64,000 nucleotides of DNA from Angiostrongylus vasorum (GCA_018806985.1 JADANN010000446.1:62001-126000); one strand, 5' to 3'; shown: positions 48,635 to 59,999, numbered from the stretch's first letter. Numbers and translations: made by a program. Notes: generated from the letters alone by a model not told the origin.

Positions 48635-48890
48635 ACCGCATGGTGTGGTGGTGAACGCGTTAGCCCTCGGACAGGATAATAGCGCGTTCGTTCCCCATCG
48701 CAGACACCTGCGGTTCGGAGTTTTGCAAGTATCTCAGCATCATTATTGGATTACACCTACTATGCTGCCGTGAAGAATTGTGATAGGCAGTAAATAAAAA
48801 AGTTAGCATTGTGATTTCGACTACAGCCTCAGCTTAACTGGGTTCATTGCTGATTCGGGCTCCCCAGATCGATCCCGTCTGATGACAGAA
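48635..48890 (+). mobile_element. SINE-C copy, first of a pair
   Basis: gaccgcatggtgtggtggtg (A-box-like), gcgcgttcgttccccatcg (B-box-like), ggagttttgcaagtatctc, tail gcagtaaataaaaaagttag and gcttaactgggttcattgct. Confidence 0.82.
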
Positions 48891-48894
48891 ATCG

Positions 48895-49045
48895 ATAGAA
48901 CTAGCTGAGAGACAGGCGAAACGAAGGACCCGCATGGTGTGGTGGTGAACGCGTTACGCCACGGAAAGGACAATAGCGCGTTCGTTCTCCACAGCAGAAA
49001 ACGGCGGATTGGAGTTTTGCAAATGTCTCAGCACTATTGTGGTTG
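48895..49045 (+). mobile_element. SINE-C copy, second of a tandem pair
   Basis: Begins agctgagagacaggcgaaac directly after the first copy and repeats the head through ttgcaaatgtctcagcac; tail missing. Confidence 0.8.
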
Positions 49046-49049
49046 TATC

Positions 49050-50105
49050 ATGTGCTGATTTTGTTCTTTTTTTTTGAAAAACTACCCACTCAACTAAAAA
49101 GTATCCTCTTAGAGTTGAAAGATATCATTTCTGACGTATGCAACATTGAAAGTTGTTTTCTAGGATTCTTCAGAATAGCGTCGACAAGTGTCAGTAGAGC
49201 TACCATCGTCCTTTTTTCCCACGGTACAATGCATTTTCTCACGGTCTCCTTCCATCCTCATTCCAATGTTAGCATCGCGCGCAGTACAAAATGCAAAAGA
49301 ACGGACTAGTGATTAGATCGTTCAACTTTCTTCTTGTTTCGGTTTCAGATAACGTAATATGGGTGGCAGGGAATAACGCTTTTTTTCTCGAACCAACACA
49401 GATCCACTACAAAACGTTCATTTTTCAATGTATTTTTGGTGAAATGCTGTCAGCTCAGCTGTGTTTTTTCAACTTTTCCATTTTCTTTCATTTTGATCGA
49501 GTTTCTCCCAGCTTTCTGTTTGATATTTAGGTTTTATTTAAAGAGAATGTCCACATAAGCTGTCCCTTAATTGGCACCATTATATGTCGTCGTCCATTTA
49601 CGACGTTTGTCCCTTCTTTTGATTGTCCGTAGATTTCAAAAGAGATTTTCACATTAATTTCCACATTAAGAGAACAACTTCCGACATCTATAGCCCTTAA
49701 AGGAAATAGAAAGGAAATAGAAAAAGGAAATTTGTCCACTGGGGCCCTTTACCACTTCAGCGCACCTACCGTAAGATCTTACAAAGTTTTCTTAAAATGG
49801 AAGAACGGAAAACTGCTCAAAATCATAAGTTTTCGATATTTTTTTCATTTTTATTTAAATTAACAAAGTAATGATTTAAAAAAAAGCCAATTTAACAGCT
49901 AGTGTAGTCTAACGGCTGTGTGATGATGATGTGAAAACAATACTTAGCTCATCGGTCCTTTTTTTGGACTAATGCTAGCGATATCTTAATATTAGTATAA
50001 TTGAGGCAGCTGAATAGCTAATTGCTTAACAGATTTATAGAAGAAGCTTTCACCCATTACTTTAAGTCTAGGAATACTTTTTTACAAAGTAAGAAATAAA
50101 TCTCT
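49050..50105. other. no gene identified
   Basis: AT-rich; two short frames at 49037-49530 lack splice or homology support. Confidence 0.5.
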
Positions 50106-50109
50106 GAAA

Positions 50110-50440
50110 CGGACTTTCGCTAACCTCGGAATAAATAACCAACTCTTTCTTGGACAATTAAGCAAATCCGAATTTGGCAATAAGTTTTATTCGGTTGGAT
50201 CAACATCCGTTCTGTACAAAGAGGCACCGCCGAGTGGGTTTCCTCATTCGAGCGGTGCTCCCTCCACTAGACTCGACTAGATGAGAGAACGGACAACCAC
50301 ATCGTGAGCACGTTGTCGATCGTCGCCTTGGATCAATCCGGATCTGAAGGAGCTGAAAACCTGATATGTTAGCTGAATAATACTCACTACCAACCTTGTC
50401 TATTCTTAATAGCTGATGACACAAAAAAGTAGGCGTTTGA
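50110..50440 (+). mobile_element. decayed Penelope-type terminal element
   Basis: Outer motif ggactttcgctaacctcgg then aataaataac, and on the right a degenerate CTGAAGGA...GAAAA...TGTTAGCTGAAT version of the hammerhead-like motif near 50345. Confidence 0.5.
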
Positions 50441-51970
50441 CGAGCGACGAGTAAACAACGGATGTTGATCGAAGTAGATGTGATATTCTGTCGTCTTATT
50501 GCATTTTGTCAACATTTCGCCAGTCTCATGTTCACTGGAAGAGACTTTAAACTTGAAAGAATATCACTGGTCGACCCACTCATCATTTTTTGGAGATTTC
50601 GCGATGCGGACAGAACTGTGGTTCTTAGCAGATCCACCTGAAGTCGTTCTGAAGCCATCGAGTGCAGCCGGCCGGCCATCTGGTCGTCGATTTGCAGCCA
50701 TTTCTTGTTATCGTCTCCAGGACACGAACGTACATTAGGGTTTTCTGGTGTTGTAGCGGTTTCTGTTCCTGTTTCTCTCGTTTTCTGCACTCTCAATTCC
50801 ACCAGAATTTCCAGGCTCTGATGCCGATCGAGTGCCGCCGTCCTGACAGCTGTTTTCAGCTCGACACAATGTTCAGCCGATTTCGAAGTGTTTTATCGCT
50901 ATTTTCACTTACGACATTTCCCAATAACGACCTATCAATATCCAGAAGAAAATTATTTATTTCGTTAGTGGACTTTCTATGGACTTCTAGCGAACTTTCG
51001 TTAACATACTTTTAAGGATAGGCGTGCTAAAGCTCTAAAAAAAACCTACTCGAGCGTTCATAACTAATAAGAAAAAACAATAAAAGAAACTAGTAAGAAA
51101 CCTAGCTGTACGTGGTTATATCGTCCTTAATACATTCTTTTCGTAATATGTCTCTCTGACTTGGGATTTTTTTTCCACTAGTCGTGATCGATTTGTTCCC
51201 CCCACTTAATCTTAACAGATATCGATTAGAGTCGGTGGTCGAAAAACTGGCCAACGAAGCCAGTTTAACGTAGTCTTACTTTCCTAGTCAAGAAATTTTC
51301 CGCTCTTTCTAACTTCGTATGGCCGGCTTAGATAATATTTGTTTAGATTTGTTGGCAAAACAATCACCTATGATGATTTGTGTAATGCGTTTTCCACGTT
51401 TTTTCTTTGAGAATTGGTCATCTAAACATAATCCTCTACATCCTTTTCTCCCTCTTTTCATTTCTTTTCGTTACTTTTTGAATTTCGTTCTTGGATCGTA
51501 GGCAATCCCTTTAAGAAAGCAATTCTTTGCTTTGGAATGTTCATGTTTCATGAGGAAAAAACCACTCCAACGATTCGGATTCCCCATAAATCAAGGTTTA
51601 TCGGTTACATGGTGACTTCAACCCGGACGAGTTGATCGAATTATGACCCTATTTTCTAGTACAGGGTGAGGAAGAAAAAAGAAAAATTGTGTTGTTTGTG
51701 GGTCTCACTGGACCTCTCTGATCCGTCGCTTGTGAGTTCTCTGCTGCGATAAAAGGTCCCATAGAAACTTATTTACTCGGAAATAATAGAAAAAAATCCG
51801 AAAAATCTTAATTAATTAATCGTTTCTCGATCGGTACGAAACATGACAGCTAGGAATAGAAATCGAGTAAATTGGTTAAGCAATCAAGGGTTTAAGGTAT
51901 CACATGAACGTTAAGAGAAAAAAAAGCTATGACTGAGTTTTGAGCAAATCAATATCCTAGTAAGAATGTT
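50441..51970. other. no gene identified
   Basis: Open frames on both strands over 50499-51015 with no recognisable product; rest is AT-rich. Confidence 0.45.
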
Positions 51971-52064
51971 TCAAAACTGACTTTCCTTTAACCTCGGTGT
52001 TATTAATCAATATGTATTCTTTCTTTGATAAGCTTACACGAGGTTGATAAATATTCTTTATTTT

Positions 52065-52102
52065 CAGCTAACGTATCGACGGTTTCGTCTTCATCAGAAC
52101 CG
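52065..52102 (-). ncRNA. hammerhead-like motif, GAAA box mutated
   Basis: Minus strand: CCGGTT-CTGATGA-GAC..GTC-GATACGTT-AGCTG. CTGATGA is intact but GAAA is GATA. Helix I pairs with two G-U wobbles. Confidence 0.4.
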
Positions 52103-52410
52103 GTGATCCGGGTCGATGATCCACAGTTGTTCGTGTTCTCGAGGTGGCGTCTTCGTCCTTCTTTTATAAAGGATGGCTTTGTACTGGCTGATAATGATAC
52201 GGGCTTCTATGGGATGAATTGCCCGGAGAAACAAGTGATTATCTCCGGCCAATCACCGCTATCGAAAAGAACCGTCGTGCATAAAAGAATATCTTTGGGT
52301 AAGTATGGCTCATTCGAGAAGGATGCTCCACTGAGGAGTATCCGCCTCGATAAGCGACGAAGACGCCACCTCAAGAACAAGAATAACTGTGGGCCATCAA
52401 CTCTGGTCAT

Positions 52411-52449
52411 CGGCTCTGATGAAGACGAAACCGTCAAAATGTTAGCCGA
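52411..52449 (+). ncRNA. hammerhead-like motif, degenerate
   Basis: CGGCT-CTGATGA-GAC..GTC-AAAATGTT-AGCCG. Helix I is perfect; the first G of GAAA is A and ACGT is ATGT. Confidence 0.4.
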
Positions 52450-53214
52450 AAATGAACATCACTCATCATCCTCGTATAAGCTTATCAAAGAAAGAATACC
52501 TGCTAAGAATATTTGCAAAGAAATAGTTCTTTGTAGTTTTCCAACTTCTCTTTGGTTTTTCTCAAAATATGGACTTATTGTCCCCATTTCTCTTCATTTA
52601 CTTGGGAAGAATTGGAAATATTGTTGGTACTCTGACGATTGTTATATATTTAATTGTGACGATTACTGTTAACTGCTATCCTAACGTATTTCTCACTCAG
52701 CTAATATTTTTGTTAGTTGTGAAAAGTTTTCATTAAATGGAGCTATGAGAAAATTATTTCCGGGTGTCCTCATATCGTATCACAAGTAATCCTGGGCCCT
52801 TGTGAATTGGAGAGAAGTTTGTCGATTTGCTAGTGGGTTTCTTCAAGAAGAGCTACCATTTTGTAGTCGAGATTGACTAAGGATTGGCTGCAAATTTGGT
52901 CTGGTTGGAAGTATCGAAATCCCTGGCTTGAATGAGACTACTCCTTCCAACCCCTACTCTCCGCAGTATCTCGCACTTTTTTCTTTGCACGGTTCGCTGC
53001 GGTAATTTTTTCAAAAAACATAATTTTAGTCCCTTTTGTTTATTTTTTTATGACTTGCACTAGAAAGACTTCGATATCAGAGAACAGAAGATGGATCACA
53101 TTTATTTCGTCATGTTCTATCAGATCAACTTACGAAATGAATATGGTGACCACACACCGATTTTCACTGTGATGCGCCCCAACTCTTAAAAAACAAGAAA
53201 CATTTGTTGTGATC

Positions 53215-53410
53215 ACCTTTAGCGTATTTGCTAAAGCTGTGCTGCAATAAACAAGCGGGTTATTTGTTGGATACCGAGTCCCGAAGTAGCCCAACCTTTC
53301 ATTCATTCGTCCACTGCTGGCAAATTGGCACTTGTCTGGGGGGAATAGAGGCACTGACTTGGTAAATCGATGAGGTTTCGGAAGTCATGGTTTGGGCCAA
53401 GTCGTCTGCA
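53215..53410 (+). mobile_element. SINE-A fragment
   Basis: cattcattcgtccactgctggc, ttggcacttgtctggggggaa and gtaaatcgatgagg correspond to the SINE-A middle. Confidence 0.6.
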
Positions 53411-53414
53411 AATT

Positions 53415-53790
53415 TTCGTCACGATCCGCCTTTCACGTCTACTATGTGGATTCTAGCACTTCTCTCATTCGATTCACTTCCTCACATCCATCATCCACTG
53501 AACTCTTCCAACATTTCTCTTTTGACTTCGACTGCTACTCCAAGATTGCCGTGTTCTTCATGGAAACTGTTGAATGCACGTCGAGTTCGTTTTTCGAAGG
53601 AGTTCTGAGATAGCCGGACTACAACGTTTTCACTTGGATTGTAGGGAGTGGGGTGTTCCCAGAAAAGTGTGGCACCAATTTGAGGACGACGGAAAGATGA
53701 AAGGCTTGGTTAGCCCTGCGGCGGCAAACCAACCCGGTGGTCATGATGAGCAGTATCGTCACCACCGGGCTACTCAGCCATGGTCTTTGT
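53415..53790 (-). mobile_element. SINE-B copy
   Basis: cattcgattcacttcctcacatcc, gagatagccggac, ggatgaaaggcttggtta-like text and a head gtggtgacgatactgctcatc on the minus strand. Confidence 0.75.
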
Positions 53791-54107
53791 AATAATACGA
53801 ATAAAAAACGAATGCATGACGGAGCTGTTGAGAAACTAATCAATGGCAAACGTTTTATTGCTCGTCTTTTATTAGCTGGCTCACATCGTAATATACCATA
53901 GGCATTCGAGGTCTCTCATTACTTTCGCATCATATGACACCATCTTTTGGAAGGGAAACTCGATGTTTCACAGTGCTTAAATATCATGCATCGCTCCTAC
54001 GGTAATCCATTGGCAGTCCCTATTTAGCGCGTTTTTCATTTCTGCAATATAAAAAATGTATTCTTTCTTTGATGAGCTTACACGAGTTGATAACTATATT
54101 TATTTTT

Positions 54108-54147
54108 CGGCTAACGTTTCAGTCGCCTTCGTCTTCATCAGAGCCGA
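54108..54147 (-). ncRNA. putative hammerhead ribozyme, core intact
   Basis: Minus strand: TCGGCT-CTGATGA-(14 b)-GAAACGTT-AGCCGA. Helix I has 6 perfect pairs; CUGAUGA and GAAA are canonical; ACGU is self-complementary; GUU is an allowed cleavage triplet. Helix II is poorer (AGAC/GACU with an A-A mismatch). Confidence 0.55.
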
Positions 54148-54319
54148 TGATACGAGTCGATGGTCCACGCTTGTTATTCGTCTCGATGGCAGCTTCGCCT
54201 TCGTGTCGATTCAGGTCTTCCTCGAAGATCTCGGCCATCCCGAGGAAGACCTGACTCGACACGAAGGCGAAGCTGCCACATCGAGACGAATAACAAGCGT
54301 GGACCATCGACTCGGATCA

Positions 54320-54358
54320 TCGGCTCTGATGAAGACGAAGATGTCGAAACGATAGCCG
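54320..54358 (+). ncRNA. hammerhead-like motif, inverted partner
   Basis: TCGGCT-CTGATGA-GAC..GTC-GAAACGAT-AGCCGA. Core boxes are intact and helix II pairs; ACGT has become ACGA, removing the palindrome. Confidence 0.5.
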
Positions 54359-54904
54359 AAAATATATATATATATATATACATATGTATATATAATTATC
54401 ACCCCTCGTGTAAGCTCATCAAAGAAAGAATACATATTGATTAGTCACATCGAGGTTCTAGGAAAGTCGGTTTCGAAATAAAAAAAATGTACCAAATCTC
54501 AAGGAACACGTAACTACACGAATTTCATCGGCTTTGCTCGAGTACTGAGAGGAACCGATGAATTTACTTCTTTTTCTCACCCAAAGAGTAAATTATTAGC
54601 TCTTAAATACTTAAAGATTCAAACATTGACAAAGTTCACTATCGCACTTTGGTTAGAGAATTTAGTGCAGATCTTTGCATTGGGAGTTGTGGGTTATTTT
54701 TTTATTATCGTCAGCTAACAATTCAAAAGTACTTTGTTTTCACTATGCAACATCTTTTCTCATTAAATTCGTAACACGAAGTCTCGTCAAATTCATAATA
54801 CTTGTATGATGTTGCAAAAGCTCTCTTCCAACAAGCTGGATCGGCTACCGTAGACAAATGTTTTCATAATTGCACCGTATACGTACATATATACATGCTT
54901 ACAT

Positions 54905-54908
54905 GCAT

Positions 54909-54959
<51 letters not shown>

Positions 54960-54971
54960 TACACACACACG
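54905..54971. repeat. (TACA)n/(CA)n microsatellite
   Basis: catacatacatac followed by pure CA repeats. Confidence 0.93.
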
Positions 54972-55319
54972 ACGACACCCCCTGGTCCGTCACGGTATCG
55001 CGCTGCACATCTGTCGCAGCGGTTTTTTTGCCACTGTATACCATTTTTTCCGCCGATCAGCGAACGTACAAAGACGAGTGGCACGTTGTTCTCGTTCAAG
55101 ATCGTCCATTCATTCAATTTCTCGCGTTCATTATTCTTCATTGTCTCCAGGCTTCTCTACCATATTTCCATTTCTTTTATGGTTCATTCACAGGTTCAAA
55201 ACCCAATTTTTTTCTTAAATGTACGTCCTCTATTATTAAATTCTTGCTCAACAAGAATACGAAGAATTAAATTCTTGACTCAATATTAAGGTAGTCATAG
55301 CGATATGAGCTATATAAGA

Positions 55320-55640
55320 CTCTTGCACGTTTTTTGTTCTTCATGTTTGACTCGGCTTCTCATACTATCTGTATTCAGCACTTCATTCGATTCGTTTGTT
55401 CATGCATATCGTCAACTAAGATTTTCCTATCTGCATGTTAGTTTGGTCGCTGTTTGACGACTTTGTTTCCCTCGTGAATGATGCTGAATGCTGAACGAGT
55501 TGATTTTTTCTTGCAATTCTACGATTGCTGTACTACATTGCTCTCAGGTGCTTATCACAGAAGCGGTCAGCGGCCCTGCTGATGGCATGAAGCTTTTCCC
55601 AACCAACCCTTGTGCCAAAACGGCAATCCTCAACGAACGA
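55320..55640 (-). mobile_element. SINE-B copy, diverged
   Basis: ttcattcgattcgtttgttcatgc, tgaatgctgaacgagttga, tctacgattgctg; head degraded. Confidence 0.6.
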
Positions 55641-55721
55641 GAGGCTTGGTAAGCTCGCAACGAGACTGAACAAGCAACCAAATGTATGCTGCTTGGGAGA
55701 TCCAACCACTTCTTAATAGCT

Positions 55722-56103
55722 CGAAAGATCGACCTTCTGTAAACCTCGGCATAAATAATCGATACATTTATTTATATGTTTTCATGAACTGGTCTTGTTG
55801 AGCTGGTGCGAGATTGGTACAAGTTGTCGTTATTGTTGTTGTTGTCGTTGTTGTTGTTGTCGTTGGGCGATGGATGACGTTTCAGCGAGTTGGACTCCTA
55901 TTCGTGACACCACAGCTGTGAGGAAGGCGAAATCGCTGAAACGACAGCCATTGGTCAACGGCAACAACAACAACAACAACAACAACAACATCATCATCAT
56001 CATCATCAACAACAACAACAACAATAGTAACAACAACAACAACAACAACAAACAATAATAATAATAATAATAGTAGTGATAATAACAACAACAACAACAA
56101 CAT
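55722..56103. mobile_element. foldback element with expanded GTT/AAC arms
   Basis: Outer motif cgaccttctgtaaacctcgg/cataaataatc as in 62110. The left arm carries (GTT/GTC)n and the right arm (AAC)n with an ATC block, followed by AATAATAAT. A degenerate motif CTGTGAGGA..GAAACGAC-AGCC lies between (55914-55950); the first core base is G. Confidence 0.75.
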
Positions 56104-56459
56104 GCATCAGCTTCGCATCAACTCAACTAATCGCCACGCAGCAAGGTTCCATCTAAAAATTAACAAGAGTCGGCAACTATTTCTACCGGGGAACTTGGAA
56201 CGCTCAGAGGCGATGAACGTGGGAAATCCAGGATAAATCTTACAGGACTAACGTTCACCGTGTCAGTGAAGGAGAAGACAGTAGATCCTCAAACCATGGT
56301 GGAATACCCTAACGAATCCAACTATCTCCGCTGGAAAAGAACGAAACGAATGCGTTAGGAGTCCCACGACTTGTTAGGGCGAACCATCCAAGCACTACAC
56401 TACAGCACATGTATACATATACATATATGTCAATATGTTTATACATGCATTTCTGCGCA

Positions 56460-56462
56460 TAT

Positions 56463-56516
<54 letters not shown>

Positions 56517-56560
56517 CGATATGTGGACGGATATATATATATATATATATTTATATATAC
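56460..56560. repeat. (TA)n microsatellite in two blocks
   Basis: TA runs at about 56468-56511 and 56530-56560, split by cagaacgatatgtggacgga. They create the long frames called here, which are not genes. Confidence 0.93.
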
Positions 56561-56744
56561 ATATGCTATTTTTTTTAATCAGCATAGTTTTCGTTTTTTG
56601 CTTTCAATGTGTATTTTATTTCTGTATTGTTTATATTTTACGTTATATCCATAATAATCCATCAAGATCATGTCATGCTATAAATTTTGTTTCTTTTTGT
56701 GCAATCACAATATATTTATGTTTTAATATTGTCTTTATGTCTTG

Positions 56745-56985
56745 CTTTAACCACAACAATGCTGAGATATTCGCAAAGCTTGGACCCCGGGGCAGATCGA
56801 ACCACGATTCCTTTTCCGGGGGTTTGCGCATTACACATTGCGCCACGGAGGCCCTTGGTTTGCTTTTCTCTCAGCTAGTTTTCTATCTACCAGTGCACTC
56901 AACAATCAGCCGTCAACGGGATTGATCTGTGGTGCCCATATCGGCATTGAACCCAGTTAAGCTGAGGCTGCTGTCGAAGTCACAA
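56745..56985 (-). mobile_element. SINE-C copy with clear tRNA-like promoter boxes
   Basis: Minus strand head: CCGTGGCGCAATGTGTAATG ... GTGGTTCGATCTGCC (A and B boxes). Then ctgagatattcgcaaag and tail aacccagttaagctgagg. Confidence 0.82.
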
Positions 56986-57839
56986 TGTTTACTTTTTTAT
57001 TCACTGTCTACTACAATTTTCATGTCTGTTCTTTCATTCATTTCGCATTTGTTTGTTTTTTATTGGGACTCTGTTGACAGTTCAAAGTATTTCCCTCTTC
57101 AATCTTCTGATTTATTGAAAACGCGTTCTATTATTAATTAGCTGCTTAGTAAATTAGTGAAAATTTTTAGTGTCTAGTGAAAAAGAAGGATGCGAAATTT
57201 ATTCACTGGTGAGTTCCATAGAGTAATTGCATTACATCTGCCTAATATTCTTACGAGTATCTAATTTTTCTGTTAATCGCTTCAATTCTTCAACAGATAA
57301 CGGAACCCGGCGTTCAGTGGCTCTAACGCGTAGGACGACCGCAAATTTTTCCGGCTCATACGGGATTACTGGCTTTTCTGACAATAAACGATAATTTTCC
57401 CATAAGTAGGGGGACTCGCGAACTTGCGAGCATGGCAGAATTGTAGAAGAGATTTCTGTAGAGGTATGAATGCTTTATGTATTACTATCGACTACATTTT
57501 ACGACAGTCCGTCCATCAGACAAGCACATCGTTGTCAGCATTTTTGAAGTACTGCGCCGTCTATTTTTGAGTCGATTTTGAGATTTTTTACGCTCTCGCG
57601 TTCCATAGGATAGCTATGATTTATTGTAGCGATGATATTAGTTAACCGTCTGTCAAATTACAGGTCAGTGGACCTTTTCGAAAAGGTGTTTGTGAATCAT
57701 TAAGGGCGGAGAAAAGTCTATCTGGTCGGACCCCTCCCACACTAATCAAATTTACACGAAGTTGACATGGAAATTTAAAACGTGAAAATATACGAAGCTA
57801 AATAAATTAATAAAGTAAGCTCAAAGTAATGTTAAATGT
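56986..57839. other. no gene or repeat identified
   Basis: AT-rich with no supported frame. Confidence 0.5.
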
Positions 57840-57859
57840 AGACAACTTTTTTAAAAATA

Positions 57860-58215
57860 TTGTCTCGTTTTGTGTTAGCTTTTATGTTACCGACAGCTGC
57901 AGATTCGACTGTCATCATGAAAAGATATTATTATCAGTCGGCAACTAGTCAACAACCGTCCAGCATAAGAGGACCTTTTCGAACGAGGATACCTTATTCG
58001 GCCAATGGTCCACTGGATTCGACTCGATGCCATCACGACGACTCTCACCGGAAGAAGGAACAACTGTGTGCAATCGACTCGAATCAATCCGGATCCGAGG
58101 AAGACGAAGAAGTCGAAATGTTATCCGAGTGAAAGTCATTGCTAACCTTGTGTCAGCTTATGTTTAAAGGAAATCAAACACTGATTATTCATGCTGAGGT
58201 TAAATGACGTGTGAA
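57860..58215 (+). mobile_element. decayed Penelope-type terminal element
   Basis: Right half keeps the motif at 58089-58131 (CGGAT-CCGAGGA-GAC..GTC-GAAATGTT-ATCCG), then ttgtgtcagcttatg and tgctgaggttaaatgacg, the outer motif. Helix I differs from other copies on both sides (GGAT/ATCC) and still pairs. Confidence 0.6.
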
Positions 58216-58494
58216 AATGATAGTGCGGTAAAAGAAAGTTCTGTGTTCTACTGAAATGAAAATGTGTTCTACACATCCAAATCGTCCTTTATGTGTTAAA
58301 ATGTATCCAATGTTGTTTTTGTATCCACACAGTCTAACAATTGTGATTATTTTTAAGTTTTACCACATTTTATTAGTTTTTTGTTGCTATTTTTTTGCAC
58401 TTTCAACTCCTCCACTTTTTACATTTCTTTCTAATTTCTTAGATGGAAACCCAAAAAAAATTCTGAAATATTTATTTTATTTTTTTTATTTGAC

Positions 58495-58850
58495 TCGTCT
58501 TCACGTCTACTCTGCAGATCACGGCACTTATCACATTCAATTCGTTTCCTCGCATCCATTGTCCACGAAGATCTTCCAACTTTCCGTGTGCCTTCTGTTG
58601 CTGCTTGAGGATTTTCATTTGATCTTGAATGTCGTAGAATGCCGGTCGAGTAATTCTCCTCGGAGTTCTGAGATAGCCGGCTAAGCGTTCCCATCTGAAT
58701 TGCAGAGAGTGGTTTTTACCAGACAAGTCTGGCACCAATTTCCGAACCCCACAGGGATGAAAGGCTTGGTTGTACCGAGATAGAATCGAAGTAGCACCAT
58801 GCTCGTGATGACGGGCATCACTACCACTGTGTTATCCACCACCCAATCCT
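58495..58850 (-). mobile_element. SINE-B copy, best preserved
   Basis: Minus strand: head ggataacacagtggtagtga with cgattctatc, body ggggttcggaaattggtgcc, gccggctatctcag, cctcaagcagcaac, tail gtcaaataaaaa. Confidence 0.85.
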
Positions 58851-59024
58851 GGTATATCAATTGAAAAAAATATTGATTGGCTTGCAAAGTCAAAAAATAT
58901 TCTGTAGATCTAAATACGTCCTTAAATTTTAAGTTTTCCTGATTTTTTTTTGCAAATTTCGGTTTCCTTCATTTTTATTCCCTTGATATAATACCACCTT
59001 ATGAATTTTTTAACAACAAATTAT

Positions 59025-59235
59025 AACATACCACAATGATGCTGAGATAATTGCAAAACTTCGGGCCGATGGTGTCTGTGGTGGGGACCGAACACGCTAT
59101 TACCCTTTCCGAGAGCTAACGCGTTCAGCACCACACAGTGCGGGCCCTTCGTTTCGCCTGTCTCTCAGCGGTGCTGTTAACCTATAGGCGCTATCAGCAA
59201 TCACCCGTCAACGGGACTGATTAAATGCCATTAAA
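59025..59235 (-). mobile_element. SINE-C copy
   Basis: gctgagataattgcaaaact, cgaacacgctattacccttt, cagcaccacacagtgcggg, tcagcaatcacccgtcaac. Confidence 0.8.
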
Positions 59236-59394
59236 ATTTAGTAATGGATATGCAATAAGAAGCGAACTGTTCGTTTGCTCCCTGAACTTTAAGTGGTAGC
59301 AATTTAAAAAGTATCCTTTATCATACTAGTGTGGAACAAAAAATCTGCTAATGACAACATTAAAATAATAAATGCTCATTACTGAAAGTTAAGG

Positions 59395-59670
59395 ACACGT
59401 GTGGCGCAGTGGTCGGAGGCGTCCTGCAACACACACATGGAATCAATCCCAGCGCCCATGGCCCACCAAGCCTTCCATCCCTCTGGGGTCAGCAAATTGG
59501 TACCAGACTTGTCTGGGGGGGGATAGCAGCACTGGCTCGATACATCGGTAGGCCACCGCGAGTCATTGTAAAGGCCAGATATGCATTCCATCACCTCCAA
59601 ACGATGCTTAATGGAGCCGAATGAATTGCGCATTCCTAGAGGGATTGACCGATGCCGAGAGCTCTATCTT
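59395..59670 (+). mobile_element. SINE-A copy, near full length
   Basis: acgtgtggcgcagtggtcgg (A box), tggaatcaatcccagc (B box), then the family body ccatccctctggggtcagc, gctcgatacatcggtagg and tail ctatcttttt. Confidence 0.85.
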
Positions 59671-59999
59671 TTTTACTAAAAGTTACACTAAAAAATGGAA
59701 TGAGACGGGAAAAAATACATCAACAAGCGATCGATCAATATCCGAAGACAGCTAATATAAGTACAATATCCGGATAGCTTTAACAAACTGCTAGTCATTA
59801 ACGCTTTTTTTTATAAGATATGATAGGCCGACTGATTATTCAACGAAACTGCGCAAGAGGTGTGAATTGGAATCGAATTTGTTTTAAGTGGACAAATTGG
59901 GATTCAACAAATATAAGCAGAATTAGTTGCTTAGTATTAAAGCAAATTTAGTGACTATATAAATATCCATATAGAAATGAAAGTTAGCAATGGGTAGGG

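Larger units (their letters stand above)
52012..52499. mobile_element. foldback element with about 140-base inverted arms
   Basis: Left end ATGTATTCTTTCTTTGATAA and right end TTATCAAAGAAAGAATAC are inverse; arms continue through gcttacacgagg, the hammerhead-like motif and ggtggcgtcttcg. The central part is unpaired and open, giving the long frame at 52025-52672, which is element sequence. Confidence 0.82.
54056..54435. mobile_element. nearly perfect palindromic foldback element
   Basis: Left end ATGTATTCTTTCTTTGATGA and right end TCATCAAAGAAAGAATACAT are exact inverses; the arms pair through the hammerhead-like motif to a centre near 54240. The right arm has gained a TA repeat (54362-54395). 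Confidence 0.88.

Noticed and set aside
52025..52672. 215-codon plus-strand open frame
   Set aside because: It reads through both arms of the foldback element (SSSEPVIRVDD and GSDEDETVKMLAENEH are inverse translations of the same motif), so it is repeat sequence and not a gene.
54802..55289. Overlapping 138- and 139-codon frames
   Set aside because: They depend on the TACA/CA microsatellite (THTHTHTH); no splice or homology support.
55795..56103. Poly-Asn and poly-Leu frames on both strands
   Set aside because: Products of AAC/GTT triplet expansions in a foldback element.
56371..56925. 184-codon plus-strand open frame
   Set aside because: Most of it is translated TA microsatellite followed by the antisense of SINE-C.
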